From Leptolyngbya sp. SIO1E4 (GTDB lineage: Bacteria > Cyanobacteriota > Cyanobacteriia > Phormidesmidales > Phormidesmidaceae), in the NCBI GenBank assembly GCA_010672825.2, contig JAAHFU020000001.1:1488001-1552000 (forward strand): a stretch of DNA of 64,000 nucleotides. The letters run 5' to 3'. The notes beneath the pieces are model-generated. The model was not told the origin of the DNA. It saw only the letters and a program-made list of their open reading frames with translations, and made no database searches. A program made the position numbers and the translations under genes. Numbering within the stretch: position 1 is the stretch's first letter; each line of letters starts with the position of its first letter. Positions 54,045 through 61,816 of the stretch are shown here, piece after piece.

Positions 54045-55967
54045 ATGACCTCAGCGGCTTATTCTCCAACTCCATCTGAACCTGAAAACACTCGTCCAGA
54101 GCGCGGTAGTGACTGGCGTCTCTTTCTGCGTTTGTGGCCCTACATTTGGGAGCAGCGCCGGTTTCTCTGGCTGCCCTTTGTGCTATTGCTACCGCTGGCC
54201 CTTGCCAATGCACTACAGCCGATCTTAATTGGGCAGGCAATTTCTTTAATTCGTCAAGAACCCGTGGCCTGGTTTCTGGCCGAACGGGAACTGCAAGGTG
54301 GCCTCAACATTTTGGTGGGGCTTTTGCTGTTAACGGTTGCTGTACGGCTGACGCTGGATGGCTGGCAAAGCTATCTGGTGCAAAAGGTAGGCCAGCGGAT
54401 CACAGCCAACATTCGCAACGACCTGTTTAGTCACGTTACATCCCTGGCAGTTCGTTTTTTTGATCGCACCCCCGTCGGCAAACTGATCACACGCCTCACC
54501 AGCGATGTAGATGCGCTGGGCGATGTATTTTCCACGGGAGCGGTTGGTATCTTTAGCGATATTTTCTCGATTGGGGTGATTGCTATCACCATGTTTTTGC
54601 TGCAGTGGCAGCTGGCGCTGATGCTGATGGCGATGCTGATTCCGGTCACCTGGCTGATCATTTATTTTCAGCAGCAGTACCGTAAGGCCAACTATCGAGC
54701 CCGAGAAAAGCTCTCTGAGCTGAACGCCACCCTGCAAGAAAACATCATTGGCATTGAGGTTGTTCAAGTTTTTCGGCGAGAGCGTTACAACGCGGAAGCA
54801 TTTCGAGCCACCAACCAGCAATATGTGCGCGCCATTGATGACACTATCTTCCACGACTCCGCTGTCTCATCCACACTGGAGTGGATTGCGCTCGTTGCGA
54901 TCGCGGGCGTACTCTGGCTTGGGGGTTACTTGGTGATGCAAGACACCCTCACTTTCGGGGCCTTAGCGTCATTCATTCTGTTTGCTCAGCGTCTGTTCGA
55001 TCCGCTGCGGCAGTTTGCCGATAAGTTTACGTCCATTCAGGCGGGGTTTACGGCGGTTGAGCGTATTACCGACCTGTTCAACGTTCGCGTTGAGATTCAA
55101 GATCCCGACCAGGCTGTTAAGCCCCAGCGCACGCTCCCCCAAGTTCCTGGCCCAGCGCGGATACATGGCTCTAGCCATGCCTCGCCGCCAGCGCCTCCAA
55201 AAGGCGCAGGCCAGGGGCGAGTAGTTCCAGCTGTTTTGGCCTCTGAGATCCGTTTCAACCAGGTTTGGTTCGGCTACAAGTCCGATGAGTATGTGCTAAA
55301 GAATCTGGACTTTACCATCCGACCGGGCGAGAAGGTCGCCCTAGTCGGGCCCACTGGGGCAGGCAAAAGCTCAATTATTCGTCTCCTCTGCCGTTTATAC
55401 GACGTTAACCGAGGAGACATCCAGCTAGACGGCGTCAACATTCGTGACCTGCCCCAGGCAGACCTCCGTCAGCGGATGGCTGTCATTCTGCAAGATGGCT
55501 TCCTCTTTGCTGGCGATATCAAGAGCAATATCACCCTGGGGGAAGACTACCCGCTGGCAGCCATCAAGGAAGCGGCTCAAAAAACCAATGTGGCCTCGTT
55601 TATTGAGCAGCTGCCCCAGGGCTATGACACCACACTGCGGCAACGGGGCACCAACCTATCAGGGGGACAAAAACAATTACTGGCCTTTGCCCGCGCAGCG
55701 ATCCGCAACCCCGGCATTTTGATTCTAGATGAGGCCACCGCCAACCTGGATGTCGGCACAGAAGCCCTGATTCAGGACGCCCTAGAACGGTTATTGCAAG
55801 GACGCACTGCGATCATCATTGCCCATCGCCTCTCCACCATTCGTAACGTGGATCGCATTCTGGTGCTGAAGCAGGGCGAAGTGGTTGAACAGGGTAACCA
55901 TGAAACGCTGCTGGCGCAGAATGGCCTGTACGCCAGCTTATACAAACTGCAGATGTTAGAGAGCTAA
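54045..55967 (+). CDS. ABC exporter, fused permease and ATPase (MsbA/MDR type)
   Basis: The protein has 640 residues. Residues about 35-330 form the six-helix export permease (NDLFSHVTSLAVRFFDRTPV, GKLITRLTSDVDALGDVFST). The ATPase has GPTGAGKSSIIRLLCRLYD (Walker A), LSGGQKQLLAFARAAIRNPG (signature) and ILILDEATANLD (Walker B), ending with IIAHRLSTIRNVD. It should work as a homo- or heterodimer exporting lipid or drug. The linker at residues about 365-395 carries an unusual Pro/Ala/Gly-rich stretch whose DNA contains two short hairpins. Copies of the 96-bp repeat flank the gene on both sides. Confidence 0.94.
   Translation: MTSAAYSPTPSEPENTRPERGSDWRLFLRLWPYIWEQRRFLWLPFVLLLPLALANALQPILIGQAISLIRQEPVAWFLAERELQGGLNILVGLLLLTVAVRLTLDGWQSYLVQKVGQRITANIRNDLFSHVTSLAVRFFDRTPVGKLITRLTSDVDALGDVFSTGAVGIFSDIFSIGVIAITMFLLQWQLALMLMAMLIPVTWLIIYFQQQYRKANYRAREKLSELNATLQENIIGIEVVQVFRRERYNAEAFRATNQQYVRAIDDTIFHDSAVSSTLEWIALVAIAGVLWLGGYLVMQDTLTFGALASFILFAQRLFDPLRQFADKFTSIQAGFTAVERITDLFNVRVEIQDPDQAVKPQRTLPQVPGPARIHGSSHASPPAPPKGAGQGRVVPAVLASEIRFNQVWFGYKSDEYVLKNLDFTIRPGEKVALVGPTGAGKSSIIRLLCRLYDVNRGDIQLDGVNIRDLPQADLRQRMAVILQDGFLFAGDIKSNITLGEDYPLAAIKEAAQKTNVASFIEQLPQGYDTTLRQRGTNLSGGQKQLLAFARAAIRNPGILILDEATANLDVGTEALIQDALERLLQGRTAIIIAHRLSTIRNVDRILVLKQGEVVEQGNHETLLAQNGLYASLYKLQMLES
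55150..55225 (+). repeat. palindromic in-frame insert in the ABC exporter linker
   Basis: Two hairpins lie within coding DNA: CATGGC/GCCATG at 55164-55169 and 55174-55179, and GCGCCT/AGGCGC at 55191-55196 and 55202-55207. The encoded stretch (RIHGSSHASPPAPPKGAGQG) is unlike the flanking conserved sequence. It could be an inserted palindromic repeat tolerated because the linker is flexible. Confidence 0.4.
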
Positions 55968-56010
55968 GGGTGTCACAGCCCTGAACAGCCCTGGATGATC
56001 TGCCCGTCGA

Positions 56011-56106
56011 TATAGCGGTATGCAGGCTAATCAAGCACACCCTAGACCCCAAACCCTAGACCCTGTCTTGCCCCGGATGTACTGGACTCAACTGAACAAG
56101 GCTATA
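56011..56106 (+). repeat. 96-bp TATAGC/G4 interspersed repeat, full copy
   Basis: It begins TATAGCGGTATGCAGG and ends TGAACAAGGCTATA. Same orientation as the copy at 53825, so the ABC exporter gene is bracketed by direct repeats about 2.1 kb apart. Confidence 0.93.
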
Positions 56107-56226
56107 TATTCGCTAGCTGGATGAGTTTCTGGTAGATGCAGAAACTCATCCAGAGTGATGGGTTTGGGGAACGCTGGAACCATCAGCCAGCCGCCTTAAA
56201 CGCTGTTTTATCCAGCAAGTAGGGGG

Positions 56227-57558
56227 TTAGAGCGTGTATGCAAAGTTGTTGACTAACATACCAGGCACCATCATGCCCCCCAAATCACGATAGCCATAGC
56301 TGCCGACTTCAGGGACAAAGGTCGTTTCTTGAGTCAAATCAACCAGATGGTTGCCCCAGAAGTTGTAGAGGCTCTCGTCAAACCGTAGGTTCTCAATGGG
56401 GGCCACGATCGCGCCCTTTTCTACCCAAAAGCAAGCATAGCGAGTCATGCCGGTAATGCGTCCGTTGGGGCGATCGCTCCAGTTCAGGTAGTGTAGGTTC
56501 GACACGTATAACCCTGTATCTAGAGCTGCCAGGGCATCACTGGCAGCAAGGCTCCCCGGAGAGAGACGGGGTGATCGCAGATATTCTCCCCCTTCAGCAT
56601 AGGTACTGGGAATGTTGTATTCCTTAGCGGTGCGGGCACTCACCAGGCTATTCACCAGCTGCCCCGAAACGATAAGCGGCATGGTGAGGGGTGCCAGTTC
56701 CCCATACTGATTAAAGCGGGGGACTTGCCCTTGGGAGAAATCCTCCGTCAGATTGAGCTGAGGCGCGAGTGTCCGTTCTTGTCGCTGGAGTGGTGCCAAA
56801 GCACTGCCCCCGCGACGGATGGAGGCTTCCCCAATGCCTCCCCACGACAACATACTCAACAGGTCAGCCACCGCAGCCGGAGCAAAATAAGTGCGATATT
56901 GGCCCCGCTCCAATACCTTTGGCGTTTGAGACATCTGAGCCAGCAGCGTTTTAGACGCCTCTAGCGTCTCTGAATACGCTGCATTCTCCCAATTACGCCC
57001 AGCATAGGTGCCTTTTACGGCCTGCCCAGAATCGATAAAGAGTGAATAATCTAGCGTAAAGGTTTCGGTTTCGAACCAGTGGCGTTGCCCCGCAGAATCC
57101 GCATAGGCTCGCACCGATCGCCCCCCGGCATACAAGCCTGCAGCATCTAGCCCCGCTAAAGGTGGCAACAAAGTCGGCACCACCGCCTCCGCAGAGAGTA
57201 GCTGACCAGCATACACTTCACGACTTTGGGCATCCCCTTCCGGGAGTACCAGGTAAGGGTCCTCCGGTAAGTGCTGCAGCTCTTCCCGGAGATTGGCCAA
57301 GGCTGTCATCAGCAATGGCCAATCGGTTTCTTTCTCTCCGGTAAAAGACATAGACTCTGCGGCCACGCGCTGTTGAGCCATCAGCGTGAGCCTTAATGAG
57401 CCATTCATGACGCTGCCTGTTTGCCGCACTTTGGCCTGATTAAACCGCGTAAAGTGGCTATCTTCAGCTATCAGAGTGATTTTCGCAGCTTCATTAGGGT
57501 TGAGTTGAGGCAACAGAGCATCAATCAGCTGGTTAAACGTGGTTTCCCAATCCTGCAT
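56227..57558 (-). CDS. pmbA: PmbA/TldE family metalloprotease-complex subunit
   Basis: The protein has 443 residues and is the non-catalytic partner of TldD. It has AAESMSFTGEKETDWPLLMT, SLFIDSGQAVKGTYAGRNWE and a C-terminal GRITGMTRYACFWVEKGAIV with NLRFDESLYNFW and PGMLVNNFAYTL. It lacks the HExxxH motif, as expected for the TldE side. The complex degrades unfolded peptides and, in some bacteria, matures modified peptides. The start overlaps the tldD stop by one base (TAATG), so translation is coupled. Confidence 0.9.
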   Translation of the reverse strand: MQDWETTFNQLIDALLPQLNPNEAAKITLIAEDSHFTRFNQAKVRQTGSVMNGSLRLTLMAQQRVAAESMSFTGEKETDWPLLMTALANLREELQHLPEDPYLVLPEGDAQSREVYAGQLLSAEAVVPTLLPPLAGLDAAGLYAGGRSVRAYADSAGQRHWFETETFTLDYSLFIDSGQAVKGTYAGRNWENAAYSETLEASKTLLAQMSQTPKVLERGQYRTYFAPAAVADLLSMLSWGGIGEASIRRGGSALAPLQRQERTLAPQLNLTEDFSQGQVPRFNQYGELAPLTMPLIVSGQLVNSLVSARTAKEYNIPSTYAEGGEYLRSPRLSPGSLAASDALAALDTGLYVSNLHYLNWSDRPNGRITGMTRYACFWVEKGAIVAPIENLRFDESLYNFWGNHLVDLTQETTFVPEVGSYGYRDLGGMMVPGMLVNNFAYTL

Positions 57559-59066
57559 TAGCCTGCCCCCCCAAACACTTCAATGTTGGCAAAGGCGCAT
57601 ACGGGAGCGCCATGACCCACGCGAATAATCTGGTTGGGTTCCCCTTTGCCGCAGTAGGGGGTGCCAAACACCTGCCAGGTATCGCGATTTCCAACCTGGA
57701 CTAGGCTATTCCAAAACTGGGGGGTTGTCGCCCGATAGTTAGGATTTCGGAGGGTTTCTGCCAAGCGACCCTGGCGAATGCGTTTGGCATATTCGCAGCC
57801 AAACTGAAACTTGTAGCGCTGATCATCAATTGACCAGGACCGGTTTGCCTCCATATACACGCCATCTTCTACCGTCGCAATGAGATCGGCAAACGTGCGA
57901 TCGCCCGGCTCCAGATTGATATTAGCCATGCGGTCAATGGGGGGGCGATCCCAAGAGGTGGCACGGGCACAGGCAACACCGCCGACCCCAAGCCGAGCCT
58001 GACTTTCATGACTCCCTAACCCTCGCTCTAACAGGCCATTGCGAATCAGGTATTGGCGCTCTGCCACAGCCCCCGTATCGTCAAACGCATAGCTCGCAAA
58101 TTCGCGATCGATGGTGGGGTCGAATGTCACATTGAGCAGCTCTGATCCATACTGCAGATTGCCAAAGTCTTTGGAGTTAACAAAGCTACCGCCTGCATAA
58201 TTACGCTCATCTCCTAGGATGCGATCGAGTTCTAGAGGGTGTCCGATGCTCTCGTGAATCTGCAGCATCATCTGATCTGGCGCCAAAACTAAAGTAGTGG
58301 CCATCTCGGGGCAGTCTTCCGCCGTGAGCAACTCTACCGCTTGCTCACCCACGCGATGCACCGACTCCCAAAAGGCACTACTCTGCCCCAGATTTTCCCA
58401 CCCGCCTTGATAGCAGCGGGCACTGGGGCCATTGTAGTTACGGGTTTGCACCACAGGGCCATCTTGAGCCGTAGCACCAAAATGAACCGATAAAAAGGAG
58501 AAATGTTGGTGAATCTGGGTATCGCTGCTGCTCACCAGCCAGGTATCAATCTCGTCGGTTGTCACGCTGGCTTTAGCCTGCACAATTTTGTCAGAGACTT
58601 TTAAACCATGACAAATACGGGCCAGCAGATCATTTACTTCTCCCGTGTTCAAGCTCTTAAGTGGCTTCGTGACAGGTGAGTGATAGATGCCAAACCCCTG
58701 AGGTCGAATAGTAGGCTGAAACGAGTAGATTTGCCACGGAACGGCAGCCTTAGCTTGAGCATATGCCTGCTCCGCAGCCTGGCGTAACCCCGCTAGGGTG
58801 AAACGATTCGTAGCGGCATACCCCAACTGCCCATCCACCATGACTTCGACCATCGCACCTTGATGCCCCGATCGCCGATTGCTTTCTGGGTTACCATCTC
58901 GCTGCGATCGCTGACGACGATCTTCTCGCATGGCCCGAATGCCGACCCAGTCTGCTGGTAGATCGAGGGTATCTAAGGTTTGTTTGAGTAAATCGATGGG
59001 GTCAGTAATGTGGGGAGATGTCGCCGTCACAGTCATATCTGAACGTTGGGATAAAGTGTTTTCCAT
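57558..59066 (-). CDS. tldD: TldD family metalloprotease
   Basis: The protein has 502 residues from ATG 59066; ATG 59036 is an alternative, and an upstream extension of the frame encodes only low-complexity tandem repeats. The zinc-binding HESIGHPLELDRILGDE is present, with GDRTFADLIATVEDGVYMEA and CEYAKRIRQGRLAETLRNPN. It is the catalytic half of the TldD/TldE heterodimer. It is the first gene of the two-gene operon with pmbA. Confidence 0.92.
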   Translation of the reverse strand: MENTLSQRSDMTVTATSPHITDPIDLLKQTLDTLDLPADWVGIRAMREDRRQRSQRDGNPESNRRSGHQGAMVEVMVDGQLGYAATNRFTLAGLRQAAEQAYAQAKAAVPWQIYSFQPTIRPQGFGIYHSPVTKPLKSLNTGEVNDLLARICHGLKVSDKIVQAKASVTTDEIDTWLVSSSDTQIHQHFSFLSVHFGATAQDGPVVQTRNYNGPSARCYQGGWENLGQSSAFWESVHRVGEQAVELLTAEDCPEMATTLVLAPDQMMLQIHESIGHPLELDRILGDERNYAGGSFVNSKDFGNLQYGSELLNVTFDPTIDREFASYAFDDTGAVAERQYLIRNGLLERGLGSHESQARLGVGGVACARATSWDRPPIDRMANINLEPGDRTFADLIATVEDGVYMEANRSWSIDDQRYKFQFGCEYAKRIRQGRLAETLRNPNYRATTPQFWNSLVQVGNRDTWQVFGTPYCGKGEPNQIIRVGHGAPVCAFANIEVFGGAG

Positions 59067-59090
59067 TGTAGGAAGCGGACAGAGGAATGG

Positions 59091-59135
59091 AGTGAAGGGA
59101 TAGAAGGTGAAGGGATAGAAACGTGAAGAGATAGG
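59091..59135 (-). repeat. 15-bp tandem repeat, three units, upstream of tldD
   Basis: AGTGAAGGGATAGAA, GGTGAAGGGATAGAA and ACGTGAAGAGATAGG follow one another. They lie 25 bases upstream of the tldD start and could influence its expression or be simple slippage products. Confidence 0.7.
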
Positions 59136-59384
59136 AGGGTAATCAGGGAACCGGGTAGCTATTATACGAGTTCTCAATACAAAATTTTCAAGATCTCAGC
59201 CCCTCTGTGCCGGGGTCGTCACAACAAAACGGGCCATCCAGCAGCGTCGAGGAAAACTGGATACCTGGACAACAATCGACCTAACTTGGAGTGGCCTGAA
59301 ACCTTTCTTAATGGATCTAAATAGGGATGAAATACTGGGTAAAAACGCCTCTAGATATTCAGGCGATATTCAGGCTAAGAATGC

Positions 59385-59870
59385 CTATCCCTGACTTTGC
59401 CAAAAGCTGCCTAGCGCGGACTCATCCACAATGTAGGCAGCCTCTCCATCCAGGAGAGCCCGTTTGCCATGGCGGGGAAACGTTCCGATATCGACTTTGA
59501 CCTGCTCGCCACCCACCAGATACACCAAATCCTCATCAAAAGGATTGCGCAGGTGATGGGGCTGTTGAGGTAAGCCGAAGCCCATGAAATCACCCGGCCC
59601 CACCTCATGTTCAGCCTCGCCAATGTCAGCGATACCACGGCCAGACAGAATATAAATCCACTCTTCTTCGTTGCTGTGGGAATGGTAAATGAACGATTCC
59701 TTGCCGGGGGGAATTCGGGCAACATTCACCCCAACGCGCTTCAGCCCTGTAGCGCGGCTCAGCGATCGCAAATAGACCTTTGAGTTGGGGTTCAGGGGAT
59801 GGTGGAATTCAAATTCTTCACTGGCCTGAATATCCGCAGCTTTCAGCAGTGAGGGATGAGAGTCAGTCAT
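59385..59870 (-). CDS. cupin domain protein
   Basis: The protein has 161 residues. The cupin motif 1 YHSHSNEEEWIYILSGRGIA contains the usual His-x-His and Glu ligands, and motif 2 is GPGDFMGFGLPQQPHHLRNP. Length and single barrel match small-molecule-binding or isomerase-type cupins. No second domain is seen. The substrate is unknown. It is transcribed away from a putative forward promoter at 59888. Confidence 0.88.
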   Translation of the reverse strand: MTDSHPSLLKAADIQASEEFEFHHPLNPNSKVYLRSLSRATGLKRVGVNVARIPPGKESFIYHSHSNEEEWIYILSGRGIADIGEAEHEVGPGDFMGFGLPQQPHHLRNPFDEDLVYLVGGEQVKVDIGTFPRHGKRALLDGEAAYIVDESALGSFWQSQG

Positions 59871-59887
59871 GGGTCGTTCCCGCTATC

Positions 59888-59916
59888 TTGACATCTATGT
59901 GAGAGTTGCTTTAATT
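59888..59916 (+). promoter_or_regulatory. predicted sigma-70-type promoter of an orphan transcript
   Basis: TTGACA (59888-59893), a 17-base spacer and TTAATT (59911-59916) make a good match, with start expected near 59923. No coding sequence follows for more than 400 bases. Confidence 0.5.
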
Positions 59917-59922
59917 GAAGCA

Positions 59923-60080
59923 CCGAGCAATGTTTTTGAGATGCAGCCGTTAGTCGCACTAACAACTTTGACCACCCCCCGAACCACCCATCTGGGAGGG
60001 CTGTAGGCGCTGCACTGAAATTGCAACAAGTTTGCCTCTAAACCGCCCTCCCGATACTGACCGGGAGGGCGGTTTGCTTT
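59923..60080 (+). ncRNA. candidate structured RNA or leader with competing terminator/antiterminator
   Basis: A predicted ~155-base transcript runs from the promoter at 59888 to a very strong terminator: AAACCGCCCTCCCG (60040-60053) with CGGGAGGGCGGTTT (60062-60075), a perfect 14-bp stem then GCTTTAT. GGGAGGGC at 59994-60001 can instead pair with GCCCTCCC at 60045-60052, and CC-A-CCC just upstream can pair with GGG-A-GG of that same strand. This three-way competition resembles an attenuator. It could be an independent small RNA or the first part of the thrS2 leader. No known RNA family was recognised. Confidence 0.45.
60040..60075 (+). terminator. strong 14-bp terminator hairpin
   Basis: The stem is perfect over 14 base pairs with an 8-base loop, followed by GCTTTATC. 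No forward-strand gene ends here, so it must close an unannotated transcript or act within a leader. Confidence 0.75.
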
Positions 60081-60100
60081 ATCACAAGGCATTGGCTACT

Positions 60101-60196
60101 TATCGCGGTATGCAGGCTGATCAAGTACACCCTAGACCCCAAACCCTAGACCCTGTCTCAGCCAAGATGTACCGGACTCAACTGAACAGAGCCATA
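60101..60196 (+). repeat. 96-bp TATAGC/G4 interspersed repeat, full copy
   Basis: It begins TATCGCGGTATGCAGG and ends TGAACAGAGCCATA with the standard core. It lies between the orphan terminator and the Thr leader peptide. Confidence 0.9.
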
Positions 60197-60355
60197 TCTC
60201 TGTATTGATTCCTGAGGCTCACTCCCCATGCTCTGCACTTGCAAACCTTTATGGCGATTGCCAAACCTTACCCGCACGGGCAAAGACCGTTCTTAACTCT
60301 AGACCGGCAGCGTCTGGCCCCCCTGCCTCATTCAGAAAACTCTTCATTACTGACC

Positions 60356-60415
60356 ATGACGTTTACCACCACCATCACCACCATCACCACCACCATCGCC
60401 CCAGGAGGGACGTGA
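60356..60415 (+). CDS. Thr-rich leader peptide of thrS2 (attenuator)
   Basis: ATG 60356 opens a 19-codon frame, MTFTTTITTITTTIAPGGT, ending in TGA 60413. Ten of its 19 codons are Thr and three are Ile, like the thrL leader of enterobacteria (known to control the thr operon). It ends 35 bases before the 5' arm of a terminator and lies upstream of a threonyl-tRNA synthetase gene, which fits its codon content exactly. No strong ribosome site precedes the ATG. The same DNA also encodes a His run in another frame, but that frame has no dedicated short ORF. Confidence 0.72.
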   Translation: MTFTTTITTITTTIAPGGT

Positions 60416-60479
60416 CGCTTGTTGCTAAGGCTCAATCGCACTGTAGTCGCCCCTCCAGGAAACCCTTGGAGGGGTTTTT
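60398..60479 (+). promoter_or_regulatory. antiterminator/terminator pair of the thrS2 attenuator
   Basis: CCAGGAGGG (60401-60409), within the last leader codons, can pair with CCCTCCAGG (60451-60459) at eight of nine positions. CCCCTCCA (60450-60457) alternatively pairs with TGGAGGGG (60467-60474) and is followed by five T: an intrinsic terminator. A ribosome reaching the leader stop would cover the first segment and let the terminator form. One stalled on Thr codons would leave it free to antiterminate. This is the classical two-state design. Confidence 0.7.
60450..60479 (+). terminator. attenuator terminator before thrS2
   Basis: CCCCTCCA and TGGAGGGG form a perfect 8-bp GC-rich stem with a 9-base loop, directly followed by TTTTT. 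It lies 60 bases upstream of the thrS2 start codon. Confidence 0.85.
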
Positions 60480-60538
60480 GATTGCTGATTCATTCATCCC
60501 TATTCACATCTCAATGCACCCCTAAAGAGGAACCCAAA

Positions 60539-61765
60539 ATGGCTGATCATCGTAACTTAGCCCGCGATATGGATTTATTTCATTTCGAAGAACATAGCCC
60601 TGGCATGGTGTTCTGGCATCCCCAGGGATGGCAGCTATTTCGCACTGTTGAAGACTTTATGCGGCAGGAATATCAGCACCACGGCTTTGAGGAGGTGCGA
60701 TCGCCCGTCGCCTTGAACCGATCGCTGTGGGAGCGATCACGACACTGGGAAAAGTTTCGCGACGGCATGTTTGTTGTGGGAAGCGCCGAGAAGGCAATTC
60801 AGGATTCCTCAAGGGGTGCGATCGACAGTCCTGACTATGCCCTCAAACCCATGTCGTGCCCGGCCCACATTGCCATCTTTCAATCTCGCAAACGCAGCTA
60901 TCGGGAATTGCCCATGCGCCTGATGGAATTTGGCATCTGCCACTGCAATGAGCTGTCTGGTACGTTGTCAGGCTGCATGCGGCTGCGCCAGTTCGTGCAA
61001 GATGATGCGCATATTTTCTGCCAGGCTGCCGATGTCCTGCAGGAAATTCGCAACTTTCTGGCCATGGTGCAGCGGGTTTACACGGCCTTTGGTTACCAGG
61101 CGTTCTCGTTACAGGTATCGCTGCGACCAGCGCAACGATTGGGCTCCGATGACCTGTGGGATCGAGCGGAGGCGATCCTCATCGACGCGGTAGAGTCTCT
61201 GCAAGTGGACTATGACTTGGCACCGGGCGAAGGGGCTTTTTATGGGCCAAAGCTGGAAATCAGTTTGCATGACCATTTAGGGCGATCGTGGCAGTGTGGC
61301 ACGTTCCAAGTTGACTTCAACATGCCACGCTTGTTTGGCCTCTCTTTTGTCAATGCTGCCGGACAGCTGGAGCAACCGATCATGCTGCATCAGGCAGTTC
61401 TAGGATCGCTGGAACGCTGGATTGGGATTTTGCTGGAGCAGCATGATGGCATTCTCCCGGTTTGGCTAGCGCCGACGCAGATCGCGATCGCGGCTATTTC
61501 GGATAAGTCTGCTGCTTGGGCAGAGACGATCTTTCAGCGGCTGCAACAGCGCAGTATGCGGGTTGAGAGGTGCGATCGCCACGGCACAATTGGCAAAAAA
61601 ATTCGGGAACTTGCTCATCGCAGAGTGCCGTTGATTGCCATTGTGGGAGAGCAGGAGAGCCAGCAGCAAACGCTGAATCTGCGACGGTTGGGCTCAAACG
61701 AGCAGCAAGCCATGACGCTGGCTGAGCCAGAAAGCACGCTGGTTAATCTTGCACTCTCAGCATGA
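60539..61765 (+). CDS. thrS2: second, editing-domain-less threonyl-tRNA synthetase (T2-like)
   Basis: The protein has 408 residues from ATG 60539, after AGAGG. It begins directly at the class II catalytic domain and lacks the TGS and editing domains of full ThrRS (about 600-640 residues). The anticodon-binding domain is kept (VWLAPTQIAIAAI to the end). Zinc ligands are present in KPMSCPAH, DDAHIFC and MLHQAVLGS. Motif 2, normally H-R-N-E, reads HCNELSG, so the conserved ATP-binding Arg appears to be Cys. Anabaena has a comparable short zinc-responsive T2 enzyme; no Zur box was seen here and control is probably by the leader attenuator. Confidence 0.9.
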   Translation: MADHRNLARDMDLFHFEEHSPGMVFWHPQGWQLFRTVEDFMRQEYQHHGFEEVRSPVALNRSLWERSRHWEKFRDGMFVVGSAEKAIQDSSRGAIDSPDYALKPMSCPAHIAIFQSRKRSYRELPMRLMEFGICHCNELSGTLSGCMRLRQFVQDDAHIFCQAADVLQEIRNFLAMVQRVYTAFGYQAFSLQVSLRPAQRLGSDDLWDRAEAILIDAVESLQVDYDLAPGEGAFYGPKLEISLHDHLGRSWQCGTFQVDFNMPRLFGLSFVNAAGQLEQPIMLHQAVLGSLERWIGILLEQHDGILPVWLAPTQIAIAAISDKSAAWAETIFQRLQQRSMRVERCDRHGTIGKKIRELAHRRVPLIAIVGEQESQQQTLNLRRLGSNEQQAMTLAEPESTLVNLALSA

Positions 61766-61816
61766 GAAAAGGTGGAGGGGCACAGAAAAATACTCAAGCG
61801 GGCAGGATTTTCAAGT

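Noticed and set aside
60196-60355. Zur box expected from the Anabaena zinc-responsive ThrRS
   Set aside because: No TGATAATnATTATCA-like palindrome was found upstream of thrS2.
60205-60525. Long frame with a ten-His run upstream of thrS2, resembling a His leader peptide
   Set aside because: The frame is over 100 codons, reads through the terminator hairpin, and has no start near the His run. The Thr frame has its own ATG and stop and matches the gene it precedes.
59923-60538. T-box riboswitch controlling thrS2
   Set aside because: No T-box sequence (AGGGTGGNACCGCG-like) or Stem I features were seen; the leader ORF gives a better explanation.
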